Origin: Hymenopellis radicata | Taxonomy: Eukaryota > Basidiomycota > Agaricomycetes > Agaricales > Physalacriaceae | NCBI GenBank assembly: GCA_015501595.1 | Contig: JADNRX010001268.1 | Span: 1-11,896 of the forward strand | DNA length: 11,896 nucleotides | Reading direction: 5' to 3' | Part shown: positions 1 to 8,789 of the stretch, one piece after another | Layout of the letters: every line of letters starts with the position of its first letter | How positions within the stretch are numbered: the first letter of the stretch is position 1 | Program-made: the position numbers and the translations under genes | The notes under the pieces: model-generated | What the model was told of the DNA's origin: nothing | Seen by the model: only the letters and a program-made list of their open reading frames with translations | The model's database searches: none

Positions 1-372
1 GCCCCGCCATATGGCCGTCTAAGCCGCTAGCCGTTGCGGTCGACATTGTGTGCCGGACGTTTCCTAGTCGTTGATGGCTGAAAGCTAACCGAGGAGTTCC
101 AAAACTCAACGCGCAGCCGCTGGTGAACGTACACCACAGACGTTTATGTAACCGGAACAGGGGCTAAGCCTTTCTGGGAACGCCTGCACTGCTGCACTTG
201 CACCTTAGGTCGCGAAGCCTTAGGCCTTTATATTAGCCGTCTGGCCAGTGGCTTCCATTCGAAAACATGACGCTCTTTCAATCTGCTTTCAATCATTGAA
301 GAAAAAAGGCAAAAATTCCACCTCAAGCTAATCAGTAGCAGCAACTTGTTTCGATCAAGTGACCTCGGGGTT
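1..372. other. Non-coding stretch, nothing recognised
   Basis: I see no convincing gene, RNA or repeat here. No long open frame with a usable ATG is present on either strand. A purine-rich run near 299-315 precedes the doubtful ORF that starts at 373. The stretch could be intergenic sequence or the end of a gene lying outside the window. Confidence 0.4.
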
Positions 373-933
373 ATGGGCCCCGCGCGCTACCACTGCGCCA
401 TGCTGCTTGCAGGGTCCGATCAGTGTCACTCTTTCTGCACTTCTTGTTATCATCTAACTAGCGGCGCGGTGCTCGACGTGCATATGTACGCGATTCGGAC
501 ACAGGAACTCAGTACAATGCCAGTCAAAGCATGTGACAGTTGTCACGTTCCTTCTTGTCGACAACCTCTACCATCCTCGATTTCTCCTCATATGCTGCAA
601 GCCAAATCAATCTTTCGGGACCAATCCTGCTTCGACTGTGATGATCCTTCTGAGTGGGACACTATGCCCTCGACGCCGGACGCTCTGAACTGGCATGAAG
701 ATTTTCCAGACGAAATGGTGGAGGACGCGAGCTGGGAACCGGAAGAACCCGACGAATCAATGGTCATATTTTCGGGATACCAAGTCGGACGAGGAATTAA
801 ACTTGGAGCTTGGAGCCTCGGATGGCCGAATCAGAATCCGCCTGGACGTATAAATACTGAGAGCAACAGTGCGAATGTGCTATCGGCGCAACGGGCGAAC
901 TTATCGTCGTCTCTTTCACCTTCACCTCTCTGA
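373..933 (+). CDS. Doubtful hypothetical protein, acidic middle region
   Basis: This is an open frame of 186 codons from its first in-frame ATG; a second candidate ATG lies at 517. I do not recognise the product. The N-terminal half is Cys-rich (for example CDSCHVPSC near residue 52). The middle is clearly acidic (EDFPDEMVEDASWEPEEPDES). The tail is Ser-rich and ends in SSSLSPSPL. There are no membrane segments. The acidic block looks more protein-like than chance sequence, but the rest has no recognisable domain. A TATAAATA string sits inside the frame near 849-856. The frame may be one exon of a spliced gene or spurious. Confidence 0.28.
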   Translation: MGPARYHCAMLLAGSDQCHSFCTSCYHLTSGAVLDVHMYAIRTQELSTMPVKACDSCHVPSCRQPLPSSISPHMLQAKSIFRDQSCFDCDDPSEWDTMPSTPDALNWHEDFPDEMVEDASWEPEEPDESMVIFSGYQVGRGIKLGAWSLGWPNQNPPGRINTESNSANVLSAQRANLSSSLSPSPL

Positions 934-1192
934 CGAAGATATATGCCTCTACGTACGGGCACGCGACCAGGATCCGCGAGTTCCGTGCGCTCACGTGCAT
1001 TGCAGCAACAGCACGAGAGAGATTTCCACAAATTATGCTTGTGGGACTATGCGACGAAGAATCAAGATGACAGAGAGTATTTGGCGGAACGTGTTAAAGA
1101 GAAATGATGGCGACGGGTCCGTGTGCATGAGTCTGTGTTTCAGCTGATAGTCCTTGCATGTATACTGATGCTTGCATTACACAGAGTTGCCC

Positions 1193-1772
1193 GCGAAAGA
1201 TGGTGATATCAAACAAGGTACCATGCTGTAATGTCAAATTGAGAACGTTTGCTCGGAAGTGATTCCTACAGCCTCAATCTCAACAAACAACTTTGCCTTG
1301 GTGTATCCAACGCCTTCTATCATCGACCAGATTCCCTTGCTTCCAACATGTTCAGACTTAGAACTGAGCGCCAGAATAGCCATAGAATTCACTTCCTCGT
1401 CCTCGCATTGTTTGGTACAGCCTATTCAACTTGGTGAGCAGTAGAGAAGCTCGAACAACTGAACGCTATTGATTGGCAGTGTCTATTTGTTTCTATTGGG
1501 CTGTTCTTACCAGGCTGTTATACACAGATTGTGATCACTTGGACCCCGGTTTCCTCTATAACCCAACCTAGCGGTGTTCCTCAATCCACTTTCATCAAAC
1601 CACTGCCAGCCATAGATTCGAGAATGTTATTGTCGGCGTCTCAATGCCCGCCACATATCATTATGATATCAAAATTGATGGTGGCAATCAACCTTTGTCT
1701 TACTCGTTCTGGGATTGCCACTTCGATACTGCATATACTACTCTAGATCTTGCTGTGCTCGCCACCTTCTGA
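1193..1772 (+). pseudogene. Possible decayed spliced gene, family unknown
   Basis: Several protein-like stretches occur in different frames. The first runs from about 1193 through a stop (TAA near 1228) to about 1435 and contains IPTASISTNNFALVYPTPS. A good donor (GTGAGC, near 1434) and an acceptor (TTCTTACCAG, ending at 1512) could join it to the following stretch. A separate frame ending at the TGA near 1770-1772 reads HYDIKIDGGNQPLSYSFWD. The stops and frame changes between these stretches suggest a relic, but I cannot name a family. Chance open frames are a serious alternative. Confidence 0.2.
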
Positions 1773-2213
1773 TGCACTGCCTCCGGTCCCGCGACAATCG
1801 TGCGAAGAGGCTTCTGACTTTCTACTAATATTAATCGATACGAACGGCGGCACAGACGGTCTGTCCTGCGAAGAGGTGCACATACTTTTTCGTACCGCAT
1901 GCTACAGTGTACAACGACTTCCACGCGTCGAACCGTCGACGGCTGGGGCACAGGAATGCACACGACGAAAAGCTATCTTTAAACAGTATCAAACAGCACG
2001 AGCTGTGATTTCGACACGGTAGATCAGTATCTTGCTATTCGAGGGATGATCCTTGGTATCTCCACAATCACAGCTGTGACCAACTCGCACCTTTCATAGA
2101 TATCATGATCTACCGCACTTCCTTCGGTCCATCGCAAAGGTCAAAAGGAAACTGGCCTGTATTCATAAATTTCAGCACCCCCGCATCTCGTTCGTTTTCC
2201 TTCAGTGACTCTA
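1773..2213. other. Intergenic, probable promoter and 5' UTR of the 7TM gene
   Basis: No convincing gene is seen. A 90-codon frame (1750-2022) has no recognisable motif. The last 30 bases before the 7TM start codon are pyrimidine-rich (TCGTTCGTTTTCCTTC), as is common just upstream of start codons in basidiomycetes. I see no clear TATA box. Confidence 0.35.
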
Positions 2214-3602
2214 ATGTCCTCCGTCGCGCAAGAACTAGGCCTCTCCGAGAGCGAAGCACGTCAGGCCATGGGAGACTACCTTAACTATCACATTATCGTA
2301 ATCTTCACGTATGGACTGTATACTATGCTCTTTGCCGGAACTCTGAAGCAGATAGGTATGTTCTATTCCTCAATCGTTGCAGTGCTCGTATACGTATACT
2401 AATCCACCTTTTCTATTAGTTTCGCGCGGCGAATGGCCTCGTCAGCGTACTATCCTGGCCATCCTCATCAGTCTGATCTGGTCAGTAGCGACCGTGTATA
2501 CAGGACTGTACTGGCAAGGGCTGTACACCACCTACGTCACCCATGGTCAGTCTGAGGACTCGATTCTGGGCTATTTGTTCGAAGACGGCCCCGAGAACTT
2601 CTCAAGGAAGAGGCTTGCGATCAATGTTACCGCATATACAGCCATTGCGGCGAACGCCATGATTGCTGAGGTCATAAATGTGCGCACTTCTCATCGACGT
2701 CTCCCTCCCTTACTGACCGGACAATACTAGATTTGGCGTTGTTGGGAGCTTTATAATCGTAACTGGTTTGTCGCCACTGTCCCGCTGCTTGGCGTCATCT
2801 GCGGACTTAGTGAGTCGACGTGATCGTTTTCGTCTTTGCCCGCTGATGCCAATCATACTAGTTGCCCATGCTCTTATGATGGCCGCAACGTTCCCGTCCG
2901 GGGAGATAACAGCCCAATGGTTCGCGATAAACTGGACCATCATTTATTACTCCGTGACCGCAGCGGTCAACGTTCTCACCACGTCTCTCATCATCCTTCG
3001 CATCCTTACCATCGGCGGACTCAAAAGTGCCCGAACGTATCGCGGCCTCATCGAAATTCTGATCGAGTCTGCACTCTTATACTCCGTTGTCTACATCATC
3101 TATCTGGCCTTGTATGTGAGGGACTTTTATACGCCTTCTCTCGCCACTGCAAACTGGTATGCCGGTTCCTTCTTGAATACAGTAACGGTAAGGGTCTGCT
3201 TCTGTCAGCAAATTTCATAGCGCGCTCACACAACGATAGGCAGCTGCACCGACGATGATCATCGGGCGCGTTATGGCTGGAGAGGCGCGTCCCAACGACT
3301 CGTGGACGCGTCCTTCTCTTCCTCACATGCAGACGGGCATGCGAAGTCTTGCTGAGAGCCTTCGTTTCACCAGTTTTCGTCCTGGGCGCACGCAAAACAC
3401 CACGACGACCGCTGACTTGCCGAGCCACGGACTGGCCAGCGAGTTCAAGGAAACTCCGTCAACTTTGAGCGTAGGCTACAGCCAGAGGTCTATGCATATA
3501 AACGAAGTTTGGGCGGATACTCGTGGAGTCGAGAACTACGAGGTAACTGGGCTAGGAACTGAGGTCGACGTGGAGAAAGCTGGAGTTAGGCTGGACTCAT
3601 GA
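2214..3602 (+). CDS. Seven-transmembrane protein, uncharacterised Agaricomycete family
   Basis: The model is join(2214..2355, 2420..2679, 2731..2809, 2862..3187, 3240..3602), giving 389 residues with all phases consistent. The introns are 64, 51, 52 and 52 nt, with donors GTATGT, GTGCGC, GTGAGT and GTAAGG and branch-like CTAAT or CTGAC. Seven hydrophobic segments lie near residues 24-43, 58-80, 112-134, 146-170, 181-209, 222-246 and 258-279. They are followed by a soluble tail of about 110 residues rich in Ser, Thr and Arg. Hallmarks are IWRCW after segment 3 and APTMIIGRVMAGEARPNDSW at the end of segment 7, which recur in the two broken relatives downstream. The topology resembles a receptor, but no ligand or G-protein coupling can be inferred. 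I start at ATG 2214 because an upstream in-frame GTG is not a normal eukaryotic start. The product is probably an integral membrane protein, and the gene looks intact. Confidence 0.85.
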
Positions 3603-3981
3603 GCTGTTCTGGAAGATTGTGCTAGTACTAATTTTTTTATCACTTTACGTAGACTATGTTGTTGCTGTATTCCATTACGCAATGAGATGTGCATTGCAGC
3701 GCCCAAAATACACAACTAGTTTGATCGCACACAGACGACGACGACGCACACCGCCAGCGCAAGGGTGACTTGTTGTAGCGGGATGAAAGCCGCCTGAAGG
3801 AAATTGATAACACGAGATGTAGAAGACACGAGACTGGGCCTGTCCGATACTACGAACGACGTGAGGGACCATTAGATAAATGAATGTGCGTCCGCCGTCT
3901 GAACAAACGGCCCATCAGGTGACCGCGTAGAGTCCCTTTGTTCCTTGTTCAACACCTTCATCATCTCTCAATATCTTGCAT
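3603..3981. other. Intergenic region between the 7TM gene and the charged-protein gene
   Basis: This holds the 3' flank of the 7TM gene (T-rich run near 3632-3638) and the promoter of the next gene. The last 50 bases are CT-rich (CCTTGTTCAACACCTTCATC), a plausible 5' UTR. I see no RNA gene or repeat. Confidence 0.5.
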
Positions 3982-4652
3982 ATGTCGCCGGAACACAAGC
4001 ATCCAGACACAGGCAGACAGGGACCGCCTGGAGTGAAGGCAGAAGTCGAGATGCACGATCAAACCACGGCAGCTCACGGCCACTCCGAGGCAAAAAGGAA
4101 AATCGAGCAAAAGTCCGTGGTTGAAAAGGACACATCAGATTTCGACATCGATCTGGCCCTTGAAGAACATCACTGGGAAACAGCTTGGTTGGCTGTGGAT
4201 GAGTGCGAACGAGGGACCAAGGCCTTGGAGAACATGCGCCTTTGGGCAGTGGACAAAGCGTCGTCTCAGAGGTACCAGGATTTTGCTGGTAGAGGGAGGG
4301 TATACCGGGTCTGCGACCTCGAGCCTTCCGACCAGGAGATGCGGCACTACGAAGAGGCAGCTAGGGAAATGGAAAGTGATGAAGAGTCCGATCATTGCCG
4401 TGCCAGTGGTATGATCATGACGATGGACCGGATGAGTTCGCTCCTGCTAAGGGAGAGGAGCCGTGGACGAGAGGAGTGTGCGCATGATGATTTTACGTAT
4501 ACTCAATTGTATAGAGGACGTTACGGTTTACTGATTTATACACCTTGATAATCAGGGTCGTTGTGTTTTGTCTTGAACGTCTATCACTCAAACAAACCGC
4601 CACCATGGCAGTGTACCCGGACGAAGAGCCAGAATCCGACTCTGATGAATAA
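3982..4652 (+). CDS. Small highly charged protein of unknown function, two exons
   Basis: The model is join(3982..4496, 4556..4652), 203 residues. The frame opens at ATG 3982 (ATATG after a CT-rich leader). It is rich in Glu, Lys, Arg and His, with no membrane segment or signal peptide. A central block holds DIDLALEEHHWETAWLAVDE and is probably helical. I recognise no domain. Read through, the frame would stop at 4548 with a hydrophobic tail. A 59-nt intron (GTATAC donor, TTACTGAT branch, AATCAG acceptor) instead joins in frame to an acidic end, PDEEPESDSDE, closed by TAA at 4650-4652. That end fits the protein better. AATAAA overlaps the stop (4648-4653). The duplicated block starts just downstream. 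The gene is likely real; the 3' exon is an inference. Confidence 0.55.
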
Positions 4653-5535
4653 AGAGGGTGACACGAAGACGACATACATTTGAATATGGACATTTTGGAG
4701 ACTCGTAGTATTGTCCAAAATGTTACACCCTTTTTACGGACTGTCGCGGCCAGTGGAGGTGTACGGGTACGAGCCCTTAGTGGCACGTAACGCGTAGGAT
4801 TCTCTGCCTTCACTACGCTCAACAGTCGCTGCGTGGAACTCGGACGTGGCAAACGTCTGAGCCGTCCATTCATCGTTTGATCGTGAGTTGCCAGACGCGA
4901 CTCTTGCAAGAATAAGCGTAGGCGCGATACCCTGTAATATACTCAGGCCATATTCCAAGAGACAAAGAAGCATATGCTCACAGTTACACTCGTCAATATG
5001 GCATATGAATAATATGCACCCCATCTGGCGCTGATGAAGTACAATATAACATGTATCACCAGCACCACTGCATATATCAATGCGCTCTCCATCACAATTT
5101 CAAGCACGCCGCGGTACGACGTGAGGGAAATGTGTTGGCGCGGCTCATGCTGACGATGCGGGCAATAATCCCAATCGTGCAGTACAGCGTCGTGACCAAG
5201 GACAAGCAGAAGTAAACTAGACTGAAGAGGCTTTCTGTAGCAATAGTGTCGTACGCCGTAACGATTGCCCCAAAAGAGGCATAGGTCCAATGGTAGTCAA
5301 TAAGAGTGCTATAAGAAGTGTAAGAGCGGTGAAAATCAGGGAAGGGTTCATTGAAGACTAACCGAGCTCAGCCACGGTAATAAATGCTGGAAAAGCCGCT
5401 ATCTTCCAACTCCTCCCACAAACAATCCAGCACCTCCAAGTCTATCCAAATGGTTAGTCGTAAGCCTTTTCGGGTCAAGCCCTTGCAAACTGACCATGAT
5501 AATATCCGCGATGACTACGCTGAAGCCAAGCATCG

Positions 5536-5589
5536 CCTCAGCACAGCATACCCATGACGAGCCTCAGAGCACAGCATACCCATGACGAG
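5536..5589. repeat. 26/28-bp tandem duplication in copy A
   Basis: Unit 1 is 5536-5561 and unit 2 is 5562-5589; both contain CACAGCATACCCATGACGAG and differ by an inserted AG. Copy B has a single equivalent unit (about 7909-7936), so the duplication happened in copy A. It lies in the exon preceding the intron after membrane segment 3 of the broken 7TM gene and adds to its disruption. Confidence 0.85.
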
Positions 5590-5631
5590 ACTCCCGGAGG
5601 AGATCTGCATAGGTACTGTACGGTTTCGACC

Positions 5632-5671
5632 GTAAGTTCGCGGCATGTGACGCGTTATGCCGCGAACTTAC
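5632..5671. repeat. Perfect 15-bp inverted repeat inside the MITE
   Basis: GTAAGTTCGCGGCAT (5632-5646) is the exact reverse complement of ATGCCGCGAACTTAC (5657-5671). The 10-base loop is GTGACGCGTT. The structure directly abuts the left terminal repeat. It may aid folding of the element or be a remnant of nested insertion. Confidence 0.9.
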
Positions 5672-5722
5672 AGGAAGTAGGTTCGTTTCCAGGCACAAGG
5701 CCCGGAATTACTATATTTGGAT

Positions 5723-5743
5723 GCTCCCGCCGTAGGCGGGAGC
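5723..5743. repeat. 9-bp GC-rich hairpin inside the MITE
   Basis: GCTCCCGCC (5723-5731) pairs with GGCGGGAGC (5735-5743) around the loop GTA. It is followed by A/T-rich bases (GAAAATTTCCTTTTT). In bacteria this would look like a terminator; here it is one of several palindromes in a non-autonomous element. Confidence 0.85.
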
Positions 5744-6670
5744 GAAAATTTCCTTTTTAGGCCTTAGGCGCCTCGAAAACAGGTCCGTGATGCGTTATCT
5801 TTTGGTATAAGTTCGGTTCCCGTGCCCGCGTGACGCGTTATGCGAACATGCGTCGAAACGGTACAGTATTCTGGTCACCTCCGTGCGGGCCGTACGCGTC
5901 CAAGACGCTGTACCACCGCACGACGAACGCAGCTGTCCGGAGGGTGTACATGAGTGTCGCGGCTAGAGCCATGACATATCGTGAATTGGAGTGCTGTATG
6001 GCGCGTCGGTGGCAGAAAAACATTCGCGTCTGCAGTATGGAACCAATCAGAGAATGAATCTCCAGAGCGCTGCACGTACGTTTTACGCTGACGAGGTTCT
6101 GCAGAATGGCACGGATGAGTATAACCGTGTAGATACCTTTTTGATCATGAGCTCCGCATCAGCAAGTCCCAAGAAGAAACTGTCGATTTCACGCACCCTG
6201 CATGAGAACCATGAACAGCGCGCTGTTCAGATACGTGTAACGTTCGCGGAGCAGTCATTCAAAGAGTTCGTCGACGACATGATGGAGGAAGACAGGAGGC
6301 AAGGAGGAAGCTTAAACGGCAAGACATTCGGACACTGGTACGAATCTGATGGGAGCCCGGAGCTTCAGCCGATATGATTGACTTGCTGCGCGAGACTGCT
6401 AGTAATTGTAGTTGCCCAGGCTACGAGGAAGCGGAGGAAGGAGGAAGAATGGCCCCACGGATCCTGTGCAGATGAAACGAGCTCGTGTTCCCGATGCATA
6501 AGCAAGGTTTATCTCCCGGAGTGCTATCCGAAATTAGCTTTGACAATACGCCATGGCGGTGCAGAGGATAGGCGGGATGTTGCGAAGTGGCGGATTGAAT
6601 ACTGTGAGGTATTGATGAGGACATGATGGAGGCATGGAGAGTAGGTGTTTGAGGAGAAGCCTAAGCACAT

Positions 6671-6703
6671 ACCCTGGTGGTCTAGTAGTATGATTCCTTG
6701 TTA
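6671..6703 (+). pseudogene. Truncated 5' half of tRNA-Pro at the end of copy A
   Basis: Bases 6678-6703 are identical to the D arm, 5' anticodon stem and start of the anticodon loop of the intact tRNA at 8797-8822. The acceptor 5' strand is degraded (ACCCTGG against GGCCTGA). Similarity stops after TTA of the anticodon loop, and what follows (TCGTGGACAC) is unrelated. Without the 3' half it cannot fold into a tRNA, although an A box is retained. Confidence 0.85.
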
Positions 6704-7049
6704 TCGTGGACACATGCCGCTCACTAACCGCCGCAGGAACATTGGGCAGAGAATGGCGAGCATCCATGAGCGAATCCCGCGTTACTAATGGAATGGCGCC
6801 GGCTTGATGAAGCCGAATTGCGTCCGAAAACCTCATAGCTGCGATCGAACACGACGAGTACGAAGAGGCGCGCCCATTCATAGCGTCCGTGGATTCCGAT
6901 ACAAACACGAGCATCATCGATGCATCATCCAGCATCATCTGCCTGCAACGGCCGTTATGATCAGGATTACTACAGGAGCGTGAAGGACACCAACGGGAAG
7001 CTACGATAGGCTCGCTACAGCGCCATGTGCATAGTCTCGAACTTGGTTA
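6704..7049. other. Unique spacer between the duplicated copies
   Basis: This stretch has no counterpart in the other copy and no recognisable gene. A minus-strand frame (within 6534-6938) is open but crosses the copy A boundary and shows no motif. It contains a locally repetitive CATCATCGATGCATCATCCAG near 6912-6932. Confidence 0.5.
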
Positions 7050-7170
7050 TCTGAATGTTATTCGAAAACATAGTGTCCAAAAGTGTTACACCGTTTTTAC
7101 GGAGTGTCGCGACCAGTGGCGATGTACGGCAACGACTCCGAGCCTTTATTGGCACACAACTGGTAGGATT

Positions 7171-8362
7171 CTATGCCTTCACTACGCTCAACAGTCGCTG
7201 GGTGGAACTCGACGGGGCGAACGTCGGAGCCGTCCACTCATCGTTTGATCGTGAGTGGCCAGACGCCACTCTTGCAAGAATAAGCGTAGGCGCGATACCC
7301 TGTAATAGTATATACTCAGCCATATTCCAAGAGACAAAGAAGGAAATGCTCACAGTTACACTTGTCAATATGGCATATGAATAGTACGCACCCCATCTGG
7401 CGCTGATGAAGTACAATATAACATGGATCACCAGCACCACTGCATATATCAACGCGCTCTCCACTACAATTTCGAGCACGCCGCGGTGGACGTGAGGGAA
7501 ATGTTGTTTGGCGCGGCTCATGCTGACGATGCGCGAAATGATCCCAATTGTGCAGTACAGCGTCGTGATCAATGACAAGCAAAGTAACCTAGACTGAAGA
7601 CACTTTCTGTCGCGAGAGTGTCGTACGCCGCAACGAGTGCCCCAAAAGAGGCGTAGGTCCCAATTGTAGTCAATAAGAGCGCTATAGAAGTGTAAGACGC
7701 GGCGAAATCAGGGAGCGGTTTATCGAAGACTAACCGAACTCAGCCACTGTAGTAAATGCTGGAAAGCCGCTATCTTCCAACTCCTCCCACAAACAATCCA
7801 GCACCTCCAAGTCTATCCAAATAGTTAGTCGTAAGCCCTTTTCGGGTCAAGCTCTTGCAAACTGACCATGATAATATCCGCGATCACTACATTGAAGCCA
7901 AGAATCGCCTCAGAGAACAGCCTACGCCACGATGAGACTCCTGAGGAAATCTGCATAGGTATTGCGGATCACTTCCGTGCGGGCCATACGCGTCCAAGAC
8001 GCCGTGCCACCGCACGACGAACGCAGCTGTCGCGAGGGTGTACATGAGTGTTGCGGCTAGAGCCATGACAAATTTTGAATTGGAGTGCTGTATGGCGCGT
8101 CGGTGGGCAGAAAAGACATTCGCGTCTGTAGTATGGAGCCGATCAGAGAATGCATCTCCAGAGCGCTGCACGTACGTTTTACGCTGACGAGGTTCTGCAG
8201 GATGGCACGGATGAATATAACGGTGTAGACACCTTGAAAGCTTCGCATCAGCAAGTCCCCAAGAAGAAACTGTCAATTTCACGCACCCTGCATGAGAACC
8301 TTGAACAGCGCGCTGTTCAGATACGTGTAACGTTCCTGCGAGCAGTCATTCAAAGACGACAT
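7171..8362 (-). pseudogene. Broken 7TM gene, copy B
   Basis: It reads leftward from ATG at 8362 (MSSLNDCSQERYTYLNSALF). Predicted introns are 8233-8286 (GTGCGT), 8126-8175 (GTACGT), 7813-7866 (GTCAGT), one near 7683-7732 (GTTAGT) and 7300-7353 (GTGAGC). Parts seen are GVYTVIFI (segment 1), MALAATLMYTLATAAFVVRW (segment 2), VVIADIIM then TWRCW (segment 3), RGVLEIVVESALIYAVVLVI (segment 6) and IAPTLILARVASGHSRSNDE (end of segment 7). Single-base losses break the frame near 7763 (GGCTTTCC against GGCTTTTCC in copy A) and near 7585. The frame also fails to connect after segment 2, around 7930-7965. The tail ends early at TAG (7171-7173). It is less damaged than copy A but still not a functional gene by this reading. 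Confidence 0.75.
7960..7961. other. Empty TA target site of the copy A element
   Basis: The context ATCTGCATAGG-TA-TTGCGGATCAC matches both flanks of the element in copy A (ATCTGCATAGG-TA on the left, TA-TTCTGGTCAC on the right). A single TA with no footprint indicates that this copy never carried the insertion. Confidence 0.85.
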
Positions 8363-8789
8363 GGTGGGGGAAGACAGTGTATGATGGTCTATACGTTGTC
8401 TTAGACCACATTTTAATGTAACTGCATCACCGCAAAACAGAAAAAAAAGAGGAAAAGGGGCTGTAGTAATTGTACTTAGTTGCCCAGGCTAGAACATTGC
8501 TAGAACACGAGAAGTGGAGGTAGGGACTCGGAGGAAGAATGCCTCAGGGATCCTGTGCAGTTGAACGAGCTCGTGTTCTCGATGAATCAAGTTGATTCTC
8601 CCTGGAGTGCTATCCAAAGTTGACTTTGACAATACGCGAGTGTGACCCGTGGCGCTGTACATAGTGCAGAGGATGGCGGGATGTTGCGATGTGGCAGTCA
8701 ACAGAGTCTAGATCAGGTCTAGATGTCTCATTGATGGAGGCATTGGCGGGTAGGTAACGGCAGGTGTTTGAGCAGGTATTAAAGGGTAT

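Larger units (their letters stand above)
5616..5866. mobile_element. 251-bp MITE-like element with TA target duplication
   Basis: The ends are 15-bp inverted repeats with one mismatch: CTGTACGGTTTCGAC (5616-5630) and GTCGAAACGGTACAG (5852-5866). TA flanks both sides (5614-5615 and 5867-5868). The homologous position in copy B reads GCATAGGTATT with a single TA (7960-7961), an empty site that confirms both boundaries. There is no meaningful ORF, so the element is non-autonomous. The TA duplication is typical of Tc1/mariner-type transposition, although the terminal bases do not identify a family. Internally it has a perfect 15-bp hairpin, a 9-bp GC-rich hairpin and a direct repeat of GTGACGCGTTATGC. 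Confidence 0.88.
4734..6280 (-). pseudogene. Broken 7TM gene, copy A
   Basis: It reads leftward from ATG at 6280 (MSSTNSLNDC) to TAA at 4734-4736. It belongs to the family of the intact gene at 2214. Recognisable parts are VYTV/IYTV in segment 1, MALAATLMYTL in segment 2, VVIADIIM then TWRCW across an intron after segment 3, RGVLEI-type segment 6 text, and IAPTLILARVASGNSRSNDE at the end. Compared with copy B it has frame breaks: one base missing in exon 1 (near 6248), two missing near 6020, one missing near 5287, and net changes near 5110-5130. It is also interrupted by the inverted-repeat element at 5616-5866 and by a tandem duplication at 5536-5589. It cannot encode a full protein. Splice positions after segments 3, 4 and 7 match those of the intact gene. 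Confidence 0.8.
4680..6703. repeat. Segmental duplication, copy A
   Basis: This block aligns in the same orientation with 7050-8822 over nearly its whole length. Examples are TGTCCAAAA(G)TGTTACACC near 4713/7074, the stretch around 4800-5560, and the last 26 bases, 6678-6703, which are identical to 8797-8822. Divergence consists of many substitutions and small indels. Copy A additionally contains a 26/28-bp tandem duplication and a 251-bp element. The segment near 6300-6390 does not match copy B well. The right end falls inside a partial tRNA. The left boundary is approximate. Confidence 0.85.

Noticed and set aside
849..856. TATA box TATAAATA
   Set aside because: It lies within the doubtful ORF, and no convincing gene starts at a suitable distance downstream.
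4605..4652. Separate 15-codon ORF in strong start context (MAVYPDEEPESDSDE)
   Set aside because: It is in frame with the preceding gene after a good 59-nt intron, so a terminal exon explains it better than an independent microprotein.
4493..4909. 138-codon minus-strand frame next to copy A
   Set aside because: It is an alternate frame over the tail of the broken 7TM gene and the end of the charged-protein gene; no independent support.
5536..5589. CRISPR-like repeats
   Set aside because: Only two directly adjacent units without spacers; a simple tandem duplication in a eukaryotic genome.
5723..5750. Bacterial-type intrinsic terminator
   Set aside because: A GC hairpin followed by a weak T run occurs, but the window is eukaryotic and the hairpin lies within a transposon-like element.
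5991..6377. 128-codon plus-strand open frame in copy A
   Set aside because: It overlaps the 5' part of the minus-strand 7TM pseudogene, and its counterpart in copy B (8150-8404) diverges in frame. It is best explained as the antisense shadow.
6534..6938. 134-codon minus-strand frame across the copy A end
   Set aside because: It crosses the duplication and tRNA-fragment boundary, has no motif, and copy B has no equivalent frame.
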